Source of the DNA: an uncultured Succiniclasticum sp.
GTDB taxonomy: Bacteria > Bacillota > Negativicutes > Acidaminococcales > Acidaminococcaceae
Assembly: GCA_902801365.1 (NCBI GenBank)
Contig: CADCHY010000006.1
Location: forward strand, 1 to 64,000
Direction of reading: 5' to 3'
Length of the DNA stretch: 64,000 nucleotides
The notes below the pieces were generated by a model. It ran no database searches, was not told the origin of the DNA, and saw only the letters and a list, made by a program, of their open reading frames with translations. The position numbers were made by a program, and so were the translations under genes. Positions 26,583 through 35,611 of this stretch are shown piece after piece; within the stretch, counting starts at the first letter, position 1, and every line of letters begins with the position of its first letter.

Positions 26583-26712
26583 AATCATGGTGAAGTGCGT
26601 GGAGATCGACAGCAAGGGCCGCATCAACCTGTCCCGCAAGGCGATCCTCCAGGGAAGCAAAAAATAATTCAACAGTATTTCATTAATGTGTAATTAATTA
26701 AATACAAAATTT

Positions 26713-26754
26713 AAAACGCAGCTTGTCAGAATAAAATGACGGGCTGCGTTTTTT
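26713..26754 (+). terminator. Terminator of pnp
   Basis: AAAACGCAGC (26713-26722) and GCTGCGTTTT (26743-26752) with a T-run. Confidence 0.85.
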
Positions 26755-26835
26755 AGCAGAAGTTTATGTGAGTTGCAAATAAGCTCCAGGGGAAAGTTTT
26801 CCTTTGCAACTTTACTGTTAACAAAGCGTTTTTAA

Positions 26836-26865
26836 TTGGACGTAGCCATGAGTTAATGGTATAAT
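26836..26865 (+). promoter_or_regulatory. Promoter of the aldolase gene
   Basis: TTGGAC (26836-26841), 18-base spacer, TATAAT (26860-26865). Confidence 0.65.
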
Positions 26866-26964
26866 ATTAATAACGAGTATAGCCTGATTAAATCATCGCG
26901 ACGGTTATCCGGGATCCAAACAGGAAACGATAGAGAATCAGCAAAAAAGGATGGAGGTAAAAAC

Positions 26965-27855
26965 ATGAATCAAAAGCAGTTGGAAAAAATGAAAAACGGC
27001 AAAGGATTTATTGCTGCGCTGGACCAGAGCGGCGGAAGCACACCGAAAGCTTTGCGGCTTTACGGCGTGGAGGAAAGTGCCTATTCCAATGATGAAGAAA
27101 TGTTCACCCTGGTTCACGAGATGAGAACCCGAATCATCAAGAGCCCTTCTTTCACAAGCGACCGTGTTCTGGCTGCCATTTTGTTTGAAAATACCATGGA
27201 CCGCAAGATCGACGACAAGTTTACGGCAGATTATCTGTGGGATGTAAAAGGCATCATCCCGATTCTGAAAGTCGACAAGGGCCTTATGGATCTGGAAGGC
27301 GGCGTGCAGCTGATGAAACCCATTCCCGGTCTGGACAAGCTGCTGGCCCGTGCCCGTGACGAGCGGCATATCTTCGGCACCAAGATGCGTAGCGTAATTA
27401 AAGAAGCGGCGGAAGAGGGCATTAAGAAAATCGTAGACCAGCAGTTTGAAATCGGCCTGCAGATTGCGGCGGCCGGTCTGGTTCCCATCCTCGAACCGGA
27501 AGTGGATATCCACTGCCCGGACAAGGCAAAAGCCGAAGAAATTTTGAAGAAGAACATTATGGAACATTTGGCGAAACTGCCGGAAGACACCAAGCTGATG
27601 TTCAAGGTGACCATTCCCACGATTCCCGATACCTATGCGGAACTGATCGCCGATCCGCGGGTAGTACGTGTGGTAGCGCTGTCCGGCGGCTATACCCGGG
27701 AAGATTCCAACAAGAAACTGGCAGAAAACCACGGTCTGATCGCCAGCTTCTCCCGCGCGTTGTCCGAAGGGCTGAACGCGAAGCAGACGGCTGCGGAATT
27801 TGACGCAATGCTGAAAGCATCGGTTGATTCCATTTACGAGGCTTCTATTACCTGA
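26965..27855 (+). CDS. fda: Fructose-bisphosphate aldolase, class I (bacterial type)
   Basis: 296 residues, the usual size for the bacterial class I (Schiff-base) enzyme that splits fructose-1,6-bisphosphate into glyceraldehyde-3-phosphate and dihydroxyacetone phosphate. Recognisable features are the N-terminal [17 protein letters not shown], the PILKVDKGL strand, [10 protein letters not shown] and LMFKVTIPT, where the lysine is the likely Schiff-base residue, and [10 protein letters not shown] for phosphate binding. It stands alone with its own promoter and a terminator shared with the convergent hydrogenase gene. RBS GGAGG just before ATG 26965. A cytosolic glycolysis/gluconeogenesis role is expected. 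Confidence 0.95.
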   Translation: MNQKQLEKMKNGKGFIAALDQSGGSTPKALRLYGVEESAYSNDEEMFTLVHEMRTRIIKSPSFTSDRVLAAILFENTMDRKIDDKFTADYLWDVKGIIPILKVDKGLMDLEGGVQLMKPIPGLDKLLARARDERHIFGTKMRSVIKEAAEEGIKKIVDQQFEIGLQIAAAGLVPILEPEVDIHCPDKAKAEEILKKNIMEHLAKLPEDTKLMFKVTIPTIPDTYAELIADPRVVRVVALSGGYTREDSNKKLAENHGLIASFSRALSEGLNAKQTAAEFDAMLKASVDSIYEASIT

Positions 27856-27866
27856 TTCCATACGAT

Positions 27867-27904
27867 AAAAAAACCTGGTGCGCATTCACGCATCAGGTTT
27901 TTTC
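27867..27904. terminator. Bidirectional terminator
   Basis: AAAAAACCTGGTGCG pairs with CGCATCAGGTTTTTT across ATTCA. U-runs form on both strands, between the convergent aldolase and [FeFe] hydrogenase genes. Confidence 0.9.
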
Positions 27905-27930
27905 TTTGGGGCTTTATGTTGGAAACGTTA

Positions 27931-29418
27931 TTACACTTCAAAACTGATTTTCCCGACAGCGTCCACGGCTTCCTGTAACTGGTCGCTGGTCTTTTTTTCT
28001 GCCGCTTTCTGGAATTTGGAAACCATGACCCGTGTCAGCCCCTGCTGCGCCAGAGAGCCGGGACCGTTTACACAGCCGTTGCAGCAGGCCATTCCTTCAA
28101 AGTAGTCGGCGGAAAGCTTTCCGTTTTTAATCAGTGTCAGTTTGTCGTTGCAGTTTTCCAGACCGTCGGCGTATTCGGCTGTAAGCTCTGCCTGCCGCTC
28201 GATGGGCAGCACTTCTCTCATGGAGGCCTGCACGCCACGGGTCAGGGGGAAGCCGATGCCGCCGGCGGTTGCCTGCGTTACGTATTCTTCTTCCACGGGT
28301 TCTGTCAGATCAATGCCGATGCCTTCAAAGATGCACTGTAGTTCTTCATAGGTAAGTACGAAATCGATTGTATCCGCATGTTCCACTGCTTCCCGTTTCT
28401 TTGCGATACAGGGACCGATGAAGCAGGTCATGGCTTCCGGGGATTTGTCTTTTACGTACAGGCCGCAGGATACCATGGGGGACGTAGTTTTGGAAATATT
28501 TTCTTCATATTCGGGGAAACGGCTTTTTACTAATTTTACGAAAGCAGGGCAGCAGGAACTGGTCATGAAGGAAAGTTTCTTCGGCACTTTTTCCATAAAT
28601 TCTTCTGCCTCATGCAACGTGGTTATATCAGCGCCTATGGCCACTTCGACCACGTCGGAGAAACCGATTTTCTTCAACGCTGCGATAATCTGCGCCGGCG
28701 TTATTTTCATACCGAACTGTCCCACAAACGAGGGAGCCAGCATGGCGACCACCGGTTTGCGCTGTTTTAAGGCCAGAAGCAGGGGAACGATCATGCTGCG
28801 TTCGTCCAGGGCGCCGAAGGGGCAGGCTGCCCGGCAGTTGCCGCAGTTCGTGCATTTTTCATAATCGATTTTCGTTCTCCTGTCCTCCCCGGCGGAGAGG
28901 GCATCCAGCGCGCAGGCGCGGATACAGGGGCGGCTGATTTCGATAATGGCGCCGTAGGGGCAGGATTTGGCGCAGCGCCCGCATTCGATACAGACGTCGC
29001 GGTTGATGAATGCCCTGTTATTTACAATGGAAATGGCTTTCTTCGGGCAGTTGTTCATGCAGTTATGCTGGATACAGTGCCGGCAGATATCCGTTACATA
29101 GTATTTATCAATAGGGCACGCGTCGCAGGCATCCGGAAGCACGTCAATAATAGGGAGGCTTTTGTCGAATTCGCCGTTCAGCGCGGCTTTTGCGGCGTTG
29201 ATGATATTACGTCCCAGCGGCTGCCAGAGCGCCATCTGGACGCGGTTCTTCAAAACGGCCCGTTCTTTATGCACACAGCACCGGACCCGCGGGGTATCGT
29301 CCCTGACCGTTTTATAGAGAATATCGTAAATATGTTCCGGAAGACAGTCGTTCCATGTATATTCCGCAATCCTCCGTAATACTTCCCGCCTGAAATTGAC
29401 TACCTGTGTGATTTCCAT
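27931..29418 (-). CDS. Monomeric [FeFe] hydrogenase, group B-like
   Basis: 495 residues from the ATG at 29418, chosen because AAGGAGG lies just upstream; an in-frame ATG at 29457 lacks a good site. Cys-rich ferredoxin-like region: CRHCIQHNCMNNCP (about 112-125), CIECGRCAKSCP (143-153), CTNCGNCRAACP (189-200). The H-cluster domain has L1 TSSCCPAF (286-293), L2 GPCIAKKRE (335-343) and L3 EGMACCNGCVNGPG (441-454), giving all four H-cluster cysteines. The L2 GPC (not MPC) and the L3 form suggest the group B lineage rather than the classical group A. Expected reaction: reversible proton reduction with ferredoxin electrons. No HydEFG maturases are in the window. Alternative: a sensory [FeFe] protein, less likely without a PAS domain. 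Confidence 0.88.
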   Translation of the reverse strand: MEITQVVNFRREVLRRIAEYTWNDCLPEHIYDILYKTVRDDTPRVRCCVHKERAVLKNRVQMALWQPLGRNIINAAKAALNGEFDKSLPIIDVLPDACDACPIDKYYVTDICRHCIQHNCMNNCPKKAISIVNNRAFINRDVCIECGRCAKSCPYGAIIEISRPCIRACALDALSAGEDRRTKIDYEKCTNCGNCRAACPFGALDERSMIVPLLLALKQRKPVVAMLAPSFVGQFGMKITPAQIIAALKKIGFSDVVEVAIGADITTLHEAEEFMEKVPKKLSFMTSSCCPAFVKLVKSRFPEYEENISKTTSPMVSCGLYVKDKSPEAMTCFIGPCIAKKREAVEHADTIDFVLTYEELQCIFEGIGIDLTEPVEEEYVTQATAGGIGFPLTRGVQASMREVLPIERQAELTAEYADGLENCNDKLTLIKNGKLSADYFEGMACCNGCVNGPGSLAQQGLTRVMVSKFQKAAEKKTSDQLQEAVDAVGKISFEV

Positions 29419-29639
29419 GCGCAGCCTCCTTTTTCTGATGATGTCCTTTAAAACCATGAGAAGAACTCTAATTATATCTTTATCAGTATTATATATGAAT
29501 TATTGCGTTTTTGAAAGTTTAATTGCGGAACGATGATTATTTTTCGATAAAGTGCGAAGAATATGGTATAATTATTTATAATAATAGGTATTTTATTTCC
29601 GGCGTTCCTGACCGGGTAAACAGAAATGGGGGATGTTAA

Positions 29640-30098
29640 ATGAGAATCCGCGGATTTGAAAAAATCAGTAAGTATAAAGACGTTGATTTCCCTATGCCGA
29701 CACGCAAGACAAAAACGTCTGCCGGATATGATATCTGCGTACCGGAAGACGTGGCCCTGCGTCCCGGCCGTCTTGTTATGGTGCCCACCGGTGTGAAGGC
29801 TTATATGCAGGAGGATGAGTTCCTGGGTGTGCATATCCGTTCCGGCATGGCAGTTAAGAAAAGCATCCGCCTGGTCAATAACGTGGGTATCATTGACGCG
29901 GATTATTACAATAATCCGGATAACGAAGGACATATTATACTGGCACTGGTGAACACCGGTCTGCAGCCGCTGGTTTTAAAGAAGGGCGAACGGATTGCCC
30001 AGGGTATTTTTTATAAATATCTGACAACAGACGACGACAGTGCTGCGGAAAAGGAAGAACGCAGCGGCGGTTTTGGCAGTACCGGAACAATAAAATAG
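29640..30098 (+). CDS. dut: dUTP diphosphatase (trimeric dUTPase)
   Basis: 152 residues, normal for the trimeric dUTPase that hydrolyses dUTP to dUMP and keeps uracil out of DNA. All five family motifs are visible: AGYDI (28-32), RSGMA (about 68-72), GIIDADYYNNPDNEG (about 82-96), KGERIAQGIF (about 118-127) and the C-terminal RSGGFGSTG (140-148), which closes over the active site. A -10 like TATAAT lies at 29567-29572 with a poor -35. RBS GGGGG precedes ATG 29640. It stands alone between the hydrogenase gene and the ech operon. Confidence 0.95.
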   Translation: MRIRGFEKISKYKDVDFPMPTRKTKTSAGYDICVPEDVALRPGRLVMVPTGVKAYMQEDEFLGVHIRSGMAVKKSIRLVNNVGIIDADYYNNPDNEGHIILALVNTGLQPLVLKKGERIAQGIFYKYLTTDDDSAAEKEERSGGFGSTGTIK

Positions 30099-30158
30099 TT
30101 GCAATTGTTACAATTGCCGTAATTCTAACACGATTTCTTATAAAAATGGAAAAAATGG

Positions 30159-30187
30159 TTGTCATTACCGGGGAATTATGATATAGT
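30159..30187 (+). promoter_or_regulatory. Promoter of the ech-hyp hydrogenase operon
   Basis: TTGTCA (30159-30164), 17-base spacer, TATAGT (30182-30187), 62 bases before echA. Confidence 0.7.
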
Positions 30188-30249
30188 GCATACTATATTT
30201 ATCTTTTGCAGGGTTAAATGTACACTAATTAAGAAAGAAGGAATGCTTT

Positions 30250-32154
30250 ATGTCTTTGTTTGCTTTGTTGATCGGTGTTCCTCTGATCGCTGCGTTCCTG
30301 GTCTTCTGTCTGCGCGGCAACGGGGCGCGTAATGCAATCGTTCCGCTGGCGTCAGCGGTTACCATGGGATTATCTGTGGCAGCGGCCGTGAAGTTTTTCG
30401 GGCATCCGGAGTTTTTTAAACTTGCCGCGCCGGAACTTCCGATGGTTATCATGGCGTTGGATATCATCGCGGCCGTTGTGATTCTGTACTACACGCTGGT
30501 CCGGTTTAAAAGGCCCTGGATCGCGCTTCTGGAACTGGTACAGCTGGCGGCCGTTTTCTGGTTTGAAAAGACCGTGGGGCACAGCATCGACATAGCGGCC
30601 AATATTGCAATTGACAATTTTGCCATGATCATGGTACTGATCGTAGGTATTATTGGCAGCCTTATTGCTGTTTTCTCCCTTGGCTATATGGAAGAGTTCC
30701 AGAAAGAGCATCGCGACGTGGAAGACCGCCGTCCGTTCTTTTTCTTTGTCATCTTCCTGTTCCTTTCGGCCATGTTCGGCCTTGTCATTTCCAACAACCT
30801 GCTGCTTATGTACACCTGCTGGGAGATTACCAGCTTATGTTCGTTCCTGCTGATTGGCTATACCCAGACGGAGGAAGCCATCAACAATTCGTTTAAAGCG
30901 TTATGGATGAACCTGCTGGGCGGTCTGGCGTTTGCCATTGCCATTGTCTGGCTGGGACTGGAATACAGCACGGTGGAACTTTCCATGCTGGTGAACCTGG
31001 GCCGCAGCTCGGAGCCTGTGGATCTGGCGGTTGCGCTGCTGGTGTTCTGCGGTTTTACCAAAGCTGCCATGATGCCGTTTTCCGGCTGGCTGCTGGGCGC
31101 TATGGTGGCCCCCACGCCCACATCCGCGCTGCTTCATTCTTCCACAATGGTTAAAGCAGGCGTGTTCCTGATTATTAAACTTTGTCCCATTCTGGGAGCC
31201 AATCATGCCGGCCTGATGACCATGTTCGTCGGGGGGGCAACCTTCCTGTTCGCTTCCTGTGCGGCGATTTCACAGTCCGACGGCAAAAAGGTCCTGGCCT
31301 ATTCTACGATTTCCAACCTGGGCCTGATTGTCTGCTGCGCAGGCATCGGTTCCTATGAAGCTGCGTGGACGGCGATCATGATCATTGTGTTCCATGCGGT
31401 AGCCAAAAGCCTCATGTTCCTGTCGGTCGGTACGGCCGAGCAGCAGCTGGAAAGCCGTAATATTGAGAAATTTGACGGGATGTTCTGTTCCATGCCCAGG
31501 TTATCCCTGTGCATGATCATCGGTATCTGCGGCATGTTCCTGGCGCCTTTTGGCATGCTGATTTCCAAGTGGGCTGCAATGAAGGCATTTGTGGACGCAG
31601 GTCATCCGTTACTGCTGCTGGTCCTGGTGTTCGGTTCTTCCACGACGCTGTTCTACTGGACCAAATGGCTGGGTAAGATTACAGCGTTTATTCCGGCAAA
31701 GGAAAACCTGGAAGAAGGGATCCACGGCGTGCAATGGATCGCGTTGCGGGTTTTAAGCGCGCTGACGATCATTACCTGTATCCTGTTCCCTGTGATTTCC
31801 CAGTACGGAGTAATCCCGTATCTGGAAGTTACCTACCAGACAAATATGGATGTCATCGCGCGCAGCAACCTGCTGATCATGTCCATGATGGTCATCCTGC
31901 TTGTGGTGCTGCCGCTGCGTTTCGGCAAGGGCCGCAAACAGAAGCAGGTCGTTACCAACCTGGCTGGGGAAAATTCCGGAGACAACCTGTCTTACCGGGG
32001 CGCGGCCGGACAGACGATCCCGGTTACGCTGCGTAACTGGTATATGGAAAAATGGTTCGGAGAGGCCAAAATGAAACTGTGCGGGTTTATTCTTTGCGGC
32101 TCCTGTCTCCTGATTGAATTTGCGATTATTCTGGGAGGTGCTTTCCATGTCTGA
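30250..32154 (+). CDS. echA: Ech-type hydrogenase membrane subunit A (NuoL/Mrp-like ion pump)
   Basis: 634 residues with about 16 hydrophobic segments. It is the antiporter-like subunit of energy-converting hydrogenases, related to NuoL/MrpA and thought to move H+ or Na+. Visible family features are YMEEFQKEHRDVEDRRPFFFF, the LLLMYTCWEITSLCSFLLIGY helix with the conserved Glu, the KAAMMPFSGWLLGAMVAPTPTSALLHSSTMVKAG segment (lysine and histidine of the proton path) and a later lysine (LISKWAAMK). It is the first gene of the operon and overlaps echB by 8 bases. The following gene order A-F matches Ech hydrogenases, and the large subunit keeps Ni ligands, so this is not complex I. Confidence 0.93.
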   Translation: MSLFALLIGVPLIAAFLVFCLRGNGARNAIVPLASAVTMGLSVAAAVKFFGHPEFFKLAAPELPMVIMALDIIAAVVILYYTLVRFKRPWIALLELVQLAAVFWFEKTVGHSIDIAANIAIDNFAMIMVLIVGIIGSLIAVFSLGYMEEFQKEHRDVEDRRPFFFFVIFLFLSAMFGLVISNNLLLMYTCWEITSLCSFLLIGYTQTEEAINNSFKALWMNLLGGLAFAIAIVWLGLEYSTVELSMLVNLGRSSEPVDLAVALLVFCGFTKAAMMPFSGWLLGAMVAPTPTSALLHSSTMVKAGVFLIIKLCPILGANHAGLMTMFVGGATFLFASCAAISQSDGKKVLAYSTISNLGLIVCCAGIGSYEAAWTAIMIIVFHAVAKSLMFLSVGTAEQQLESRNIEKFDGMFCSMPRLSLCMIIGICGMFLAPFGMLISKWAAMKAFVDAGHPLLLLVLVFGSSTTLFYWTKWLGKITAFIPAKENLEEGIHGVQWIALRVLSALTIITCILFPVISQYGVIPYLEVTYQTNMDVIARSNLLIMSMMVILLVVLPLRFGKGRKQKQVVTNLAGENSGDNLSYRGAAGQTIPVTLRNWYMEKWFGEAKMKLCGFILCGSCLLIEFAIILGGAFHV

Positions 32155-33022
32155 GATGGTTTTAAACATTATTTCGGGGATAGCATACCTGATTCTGGCG
32201 CCGGTCATCGGCGGGCTGCTGGCCGGGCTCGACCGGAAAATTTCCGCTCGGATGCAGCGCCGTGTCGGTCCTCCTGTTCTGCAGCCGTTCTACGATTTCT
32301 TTAAACTGTGGGACAAACAGCCCATCGCGGTCAATGAAGCCCAGCGCTTTTACGTGTTCGGTTTTCTGCTGTTCGTGATCATCAGCGGCCTGTTCTTCTT
32401 TACCCACGGGGATATCCTGCTGGTTGTGTTCACCCTGACGATGGCCAGCGTATGTTTCATCGTGGCTGCTTATTCTTCGAACTCTCCTTACAGCCAGGTC
32501 GGGGCGGAAAGGGAACTGGTCCAGACGATGGCGTACGAGCCCATGCTGTTATTAATGGCCTTAGGTTTTTACCTGAAGTGCGGCAGCTTCAGTATCGATA
32601 CCATTCTGAAGGCGCCTTCCATGAACTTTATTTATATGCCGGGCATCTTCGTCGGCCTGAGCTTTATCCTGCTGATAAAATTCAGGAAGTCTCCCTTCGA
32701 TTTATCCATGTCCCATGAAGTGCATCAGGAACTGATCCGTGGCGTGATTACGGAAATTTCCGGACGCACGCTGGCCATGATCGAACTGGCCCACTGGTAT
32801 GAGAACGTATTCCTGCTGGGCTTCGTGTATCTGTTCTTTGCCTGGTCTGCGCCCTGGAGCCCCGCGCTGGCCGTACTGATGTGTCTGTTCACCTATTTCA
32901 GTGATGTGCTGGTCGATAACTGCTGTTCCCGTGTAAAGTGGGAACAGATGCTGTCTTCCACCTGGCTGGTAACGTTAGTGGCCGGATTTGTGAATATCAT
33001 GTTTTTAATGTATATGCGTTGA
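32147..33022 (+). CDS. echB: Ech-type hydrogenase membrane subunit B (NuoH-like)
   Basis: 291 residues from ATG 32147, selected because GGGAGG (32133-32138) lies upstream and it overlaps the echA stop by 8 bases. Eight or so membrane helices. Family motifs: GGLLAGLDRKISARMQRRVGPP after helix 1, YSQVGAERELVQTMAYEP and KFRKSPFDLSMSHEVHQEL. These cytosolic loops form the coupling interface with the peripheral arm in NuoH/HycD/EchB proteins. It anchors the hydrogenase arm to the membrane and carries part of the ion path. Confidence 0.93.
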   Translation: MSEMVLNIISGIAYLILAPVIGGLLAGLDRKISARMQRRVGPPVLQPFYDFFKLWDKQPIAVNEAQRFYVFGFLLFVIISGLFFFTHGDILLVVFTLTMASVCFIVAAYSSNSPYSQVGAERELVQTMAYEPMLLLMALGFYLKCGSFSIDTILKAPSMNFIYMPGIFVGLSFILLIKFRKSPFDLSMSHEVHQELIRGVITEISGRTLAMIELAHWYENVFLLGFVYLFFAWSAPWSPALAVLMCLFTYFSDVLVDNCCSRVKWEQMLSSTWLVTLVAGFVNIMFLMYMR

Positions 33023-33040
33023 TGAAAGGATGCGGCTTAT

Positions 33041-33550
33041 ATGAGTTATATAAAGAAGTCACCCTGGCTTGTCCATTATGACGGCTCCAGCTGCAACGGC
33101 TGTGACATTGAAGTGCTGGCCTGCCTGACACCGCTGTACGATGTGGAACGGTTCGGCATTGTAAATACCGGCAACCCCAAACACGCGGATATTTTTCTGG
33201 TGACGGGCGGCGTGAATACCCAGAACCTGCCTGTCGTGAAACAGATTTACGAACAGATGGCGGAACCGAAGGTAGTCATCGCGGTAGGCACCTGCGCCTG
33301 CAGCGGCGGCGTGTTCCATGACTGCTACAATATGCTGGGCGGCATGGACAAGGCCATCCCGGTAGATGTATATGTGCCGGGCTGCGCCGCAAGACCGGAA
33401 GCTATCATCGACGGCGTGGTGAAAGGCCTGGCAGTATTGGAAGAAAAACAGAAGGCGCTGGCAGTTCCTGTGAGAGAAAAACAGGCCCTGCGGGAAAAAG
33501 AATTGGAACCGGAAATGGCTATCAGTAAAAGTCAGGAGGCCGGGAAATGA
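33041..33550 (+). CDS. echC: Ech-type hydrogenase small subunit C (NuoB-like [4Fe-4S] protein)
   Basis: 169 residues. The proximal [4Fe-4S] cluster ligands are visible: the CNGCDIE pair (about 19-22), the cysteine of VGTCACSGG (about 87) and the one in VPGCAARPE (about 119). This is the small subunit that passes electrons from the ferredoxin-type subunit to the Ni-Fe site. The C-terminal 35 residues are charged and extend past the usual core. The last 4 bases overlap echD (ATGA). Confidence 0.93.
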   Translation: MSYIKKSPWLVHYDGSSCNGCDIEVLACLTPLYDVERFGIVNTGNPKHADIFLVTGGVNTQNLPVVKQIYEQMAEPKVVIAVGTCACSGGVFHDCYNMLGGMDKAIPVDVYVPGCAARPEAIIDGVVKGLAVLEEKQKALAVPVREKQALREKELEPEMAISKSQEAGK

Positions 33551-34053
33551 AACAGATTTTTATTCAGACAGAAGCTGCTGATTTGCTGGGCAAAGCAGCG
33601 CAGTATAAAAAAGACGGGTACCGTATGGTGCAGATTCTGTGTACCCGGGTTCCGGAAGGCTATGAACTGACGTACAGTTTTGATAAGGATTATGTGATGG
33701 AGAACCTGCGGGTCATCGTGCCGCTGGAAGGTTCCGTCATGAGCGTCACCAGCCAGTACTGGTACGCTTTTGTATGGGAAAACGAGATCCACGACCTGTT
33801 CGGCCTGAATGTGGAATTCATTGCGCCGGAAGTGGATTACGGCGGAAAGTTCTTCCAGCTTGCCAAGCCCATGCCCTGGCATGAACTGTCCAAGGCGCAG
33901 CAGCCGGCAGCAGCCGTTAAAGTGAACCTGCGGCCCGGGCTGGGGGTAGACGCCTCAGTGAAACCGGCAGCAAATCCAGCTGCGCAGAAACCTGCCGCAC
34001 CGGCGGCGAAACCTGCTGCAACGGCGGTAAAACCAGCGGAAGGAGGAAACTGA
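33547..34053 (+). CDS. echD: Ech-type hydrogenase subunit D (NuoC-like)
   Basis: 168 residues. The first about 120 resemble NuoC/EchD (SQYWYAFVWENEIHDLFGLNVEF and a final FFQLAKPMPW). The last 40 residues are a Pro/Ala-rich tail with repeated PAAKPAA elements. A structural subunit that contacts the large subunit. Start ATG overlaps the echC stop; GTCAGGAGG lies within the end of echC. Confidence 0.88.
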   Translation: MKQIFIQTEAADLLGKAAQYKKDGYRMVQILCTRVPEGYELTYSFDKDYVMENLRVIVPLEGSVMSVTSQYWYAFVWENEIHDLFGLNVEFIAPEVDYGGKFFQLAKPMPWHELSKAQQPAAAVKVNLRPGLGVDASVKPAANPAAQKPAAPAAKPAATAVKPAEGGN

Positions 34054-34054
34054 T

Positions 34055-35140
34055 ATGGGCAAAAGTACAGTTGTACCGTTTGGTCCCCAGCATCCGGTAT
34101 TGCCGGAGCCGATCCATCTGGACCTGGAACTGAAAGATGAAAAAGTTGTAAAAGCCATTCCTTCCATCGGATATATCCACCGCGGTCTGGAAAAGCTGGT
34201 GGAAAAACGCGGCTTCCAGGAATATGTGTATATTGCGGAACGGGTCTGCGGAATCTGTTCCTTCGGCCACGGCTGGGGCTACAGTAAGGCTATCGAAGGA
34301 CTGATGGAAATTGAGATCCCGAAGCGGGCGGAGTACCTGCGCACCATCTGGCACGAGATTTCCCGTCTCCACAGCCATCTGCTGTGGGCCGGGCTGGGCG
34401 CCGACGCCCTGGGGTTTGAGAGCCTGTTCATGCAGTGCTGGCGTATCCGTGAAACGATTTTGGATATCATTGAGCAGACTACCGGTGGGCGGGTCATTTT
34501 CTCCGTCTGCAAGGTGGGCGGTGTGCGCCGTGATATTTCCGATAACGAGTTAAAAGAGATTGTAAAGCGCCTGGATGTGCTGAAAAAGGAGATAGACGGA
34601 ATCGCGGCGATCTTCCTGAATGATGAAACAATCCACGCCCGGCTGAAGGGCGTCGGCACGGTGACTTATGACGAAGCGGTAGCCCTTGGCTGCGTCGGAC
34701 CGACGGCCCGGGCCAGCGGCGTGCCGCAGGATTACCGGATTGGCGATGAAGGGGGAGCCTATAAAGAATTGGGTTTTACCCCGGTCCTTGCCACGGAAGG
34801 CGACTGCTTCGCCCGCGTCAAAGTCCGTCTGCTGGAACTGTACCAGTCCCTGGATATCATTAAGGGCTGCGTGGAAAACATGCCTGCCGGTGACATTGCG
34901 GTACCGGTGAAAGGATTCCCGCCTGCGGCGGAATATTTTACCCGTGTGGAACAGCCCCGGGGCGAAGCGGTGTATTACGTAAAAGGCAATAAGACAAAGA
35001 ATCTGGAACGGTTCCGTCTGCGCACGCCGACCAACGCGAACATCCCGGTGCTGGTAAAAATGCTGCAGGGCTGCGACCTGGCGGATGTGCCGAACATCAT
35101 TCTGACCATCGATCCGTGTATCAGCTGCTGTGAAAGATAA
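34055..35140 (+). CDS. echE: Ech-type [NiFe] hydrogenase large subunit E (catalytic)
   Basis: 361 residues, NuoD/HycE superfamily. Both nickel-binding pairs are present: RVCGICSFGHG (C65, C68) and the final DPCISCCER (C355, C358). This marks a true hydrogenase rather than complex I, whose NuoD lacks them. The protein ends three residues after the second pair, so there is no C-terminal peptide to be cleaved. That fits the absence of a hydrogenase maturation endopeptidase in the operon. Expected reaction: reduced ferredoxin plus protons to H2, coupled to ion pumping, or the reverse. Confidence 0.95.
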   Translation: MGKSTVVPFGPQHPVLPEPIHLDLELKDEKVVKAIPSIGYIHRGLEKLVEKRGFQEYVYIAERVCGICSFGHGWGYSKAIEGLMEIEIPKRAEYLRTIWHEISRLHSHLLWAGLGADALGFESLFMQCWRIRETILDIIEQTTGGRVIFSVCKVGGVRRDISDNELKEIVKRLDVLKKEIDGIAAIFLNDETIHARLKGVGTVTYDEAVALGCVGPTARASGVPQDYRIGDEGGAYKELGFTPVLATEGDCFARVKVRLLELYQSLDIIKGCVENMPAGDIAVPVKGFPPAAEYFTRVEQPRGEAVYYVKGNKTKNLERFRLRTPTNANIPVLVKMLQGCDLADVPNIILTIDPCISCCER

Positions 35141-35152
35141 GGAGGTCTGGCG

Positions 35153-35611
35153 ATGAGTTTTATGTCCTTTGCCAGCGAGATGCTGGGCAATCTGTTTAAA
35201 CCGCCGGCAACCAGTCAGTATCCTTTTAAACCGAGAAAAGTTTACGAAGCCGACCGGGGCAAGGTAATCAACAATATCGACAACTGTATCTTCTGCGGCA
35301 TGTGCATGCGGAACTGTCCGTCCGATGCCATTACGGTGGACCGGAATGCCCGCACCTGGAAGATCAACCGCTTTGCCTGTGTCCAGTGCAAGGAGTGCGT
35401 GACCAACTGCCCGAAGAAGTGCCTGTCCATGGATACGGAATATACGGCGCCTGCCACCGAGAAAACGGAAGAAGTGCTGCAGGGACCGCCGCCCCCGCCC
35501 AAGCCTCAGGTGGTTTTGACGGAAGCACAGAAAGCGGCCATTGCCGCAGCCCAGGCGAAAAAAGCGGCGGCGCAGAAGGCGGCTGCCGAAGCGGGGCAGG
35601 CCAAAGCCTGA
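35153..35611 (+). CDS. echF: Ech-type hydrogenase ferredoxin-like subunit F
   Basis: 152 residues. Two [4Fe-4S] motifs, CIFCGMCMRNCP (about 44-55) and CVQCKECVTNCP (about 75-86), make it the electron-entry subunit that takes electrons from soluble ferredoxin. After about 105 it has a Pro then Ala/Lys/Gln-rich tail similar in style to the echD tail. RBS AAGGAGG 6-7 bases before ATG 35153. The last structural gene before the hyp genes. Confidence 0.93.
   Translation: MSFMSFASEMLGNLFKPPATSQYPFKPRKVYEADRGKVINNIDNCIFCGMCMRNCPSDAITVDRNARTWKINRFACVQCKECVTNCPKKCLSMDTEYTAPATEKTEEVLQGPPPPPKPQVVLTEAQKAAIAAAQAKKAAAQKAAAEAGQAKA

Noticed and set aside
24513-26672. A 719-codon minus-strand frame opposite pnp
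   Set aside because: It is the complement of a strongly codon-biased real gene, shows no family features, and has no promoter or ribosome site.
30102-30118. GCAATTG/CAATTGC hairpin after dut
   Set aside because: Perfect but very short arms without a T-run; not enough to call a terminator or an operator.
30250-35611. Complex I (Nuo) fragment
   Set aside because: The large subunit keeps both Ni-binding cysteine pairs, the gene order is echABCDEF, and hyp maturation genes follow, so it is a [NiFe] hydrogenase.
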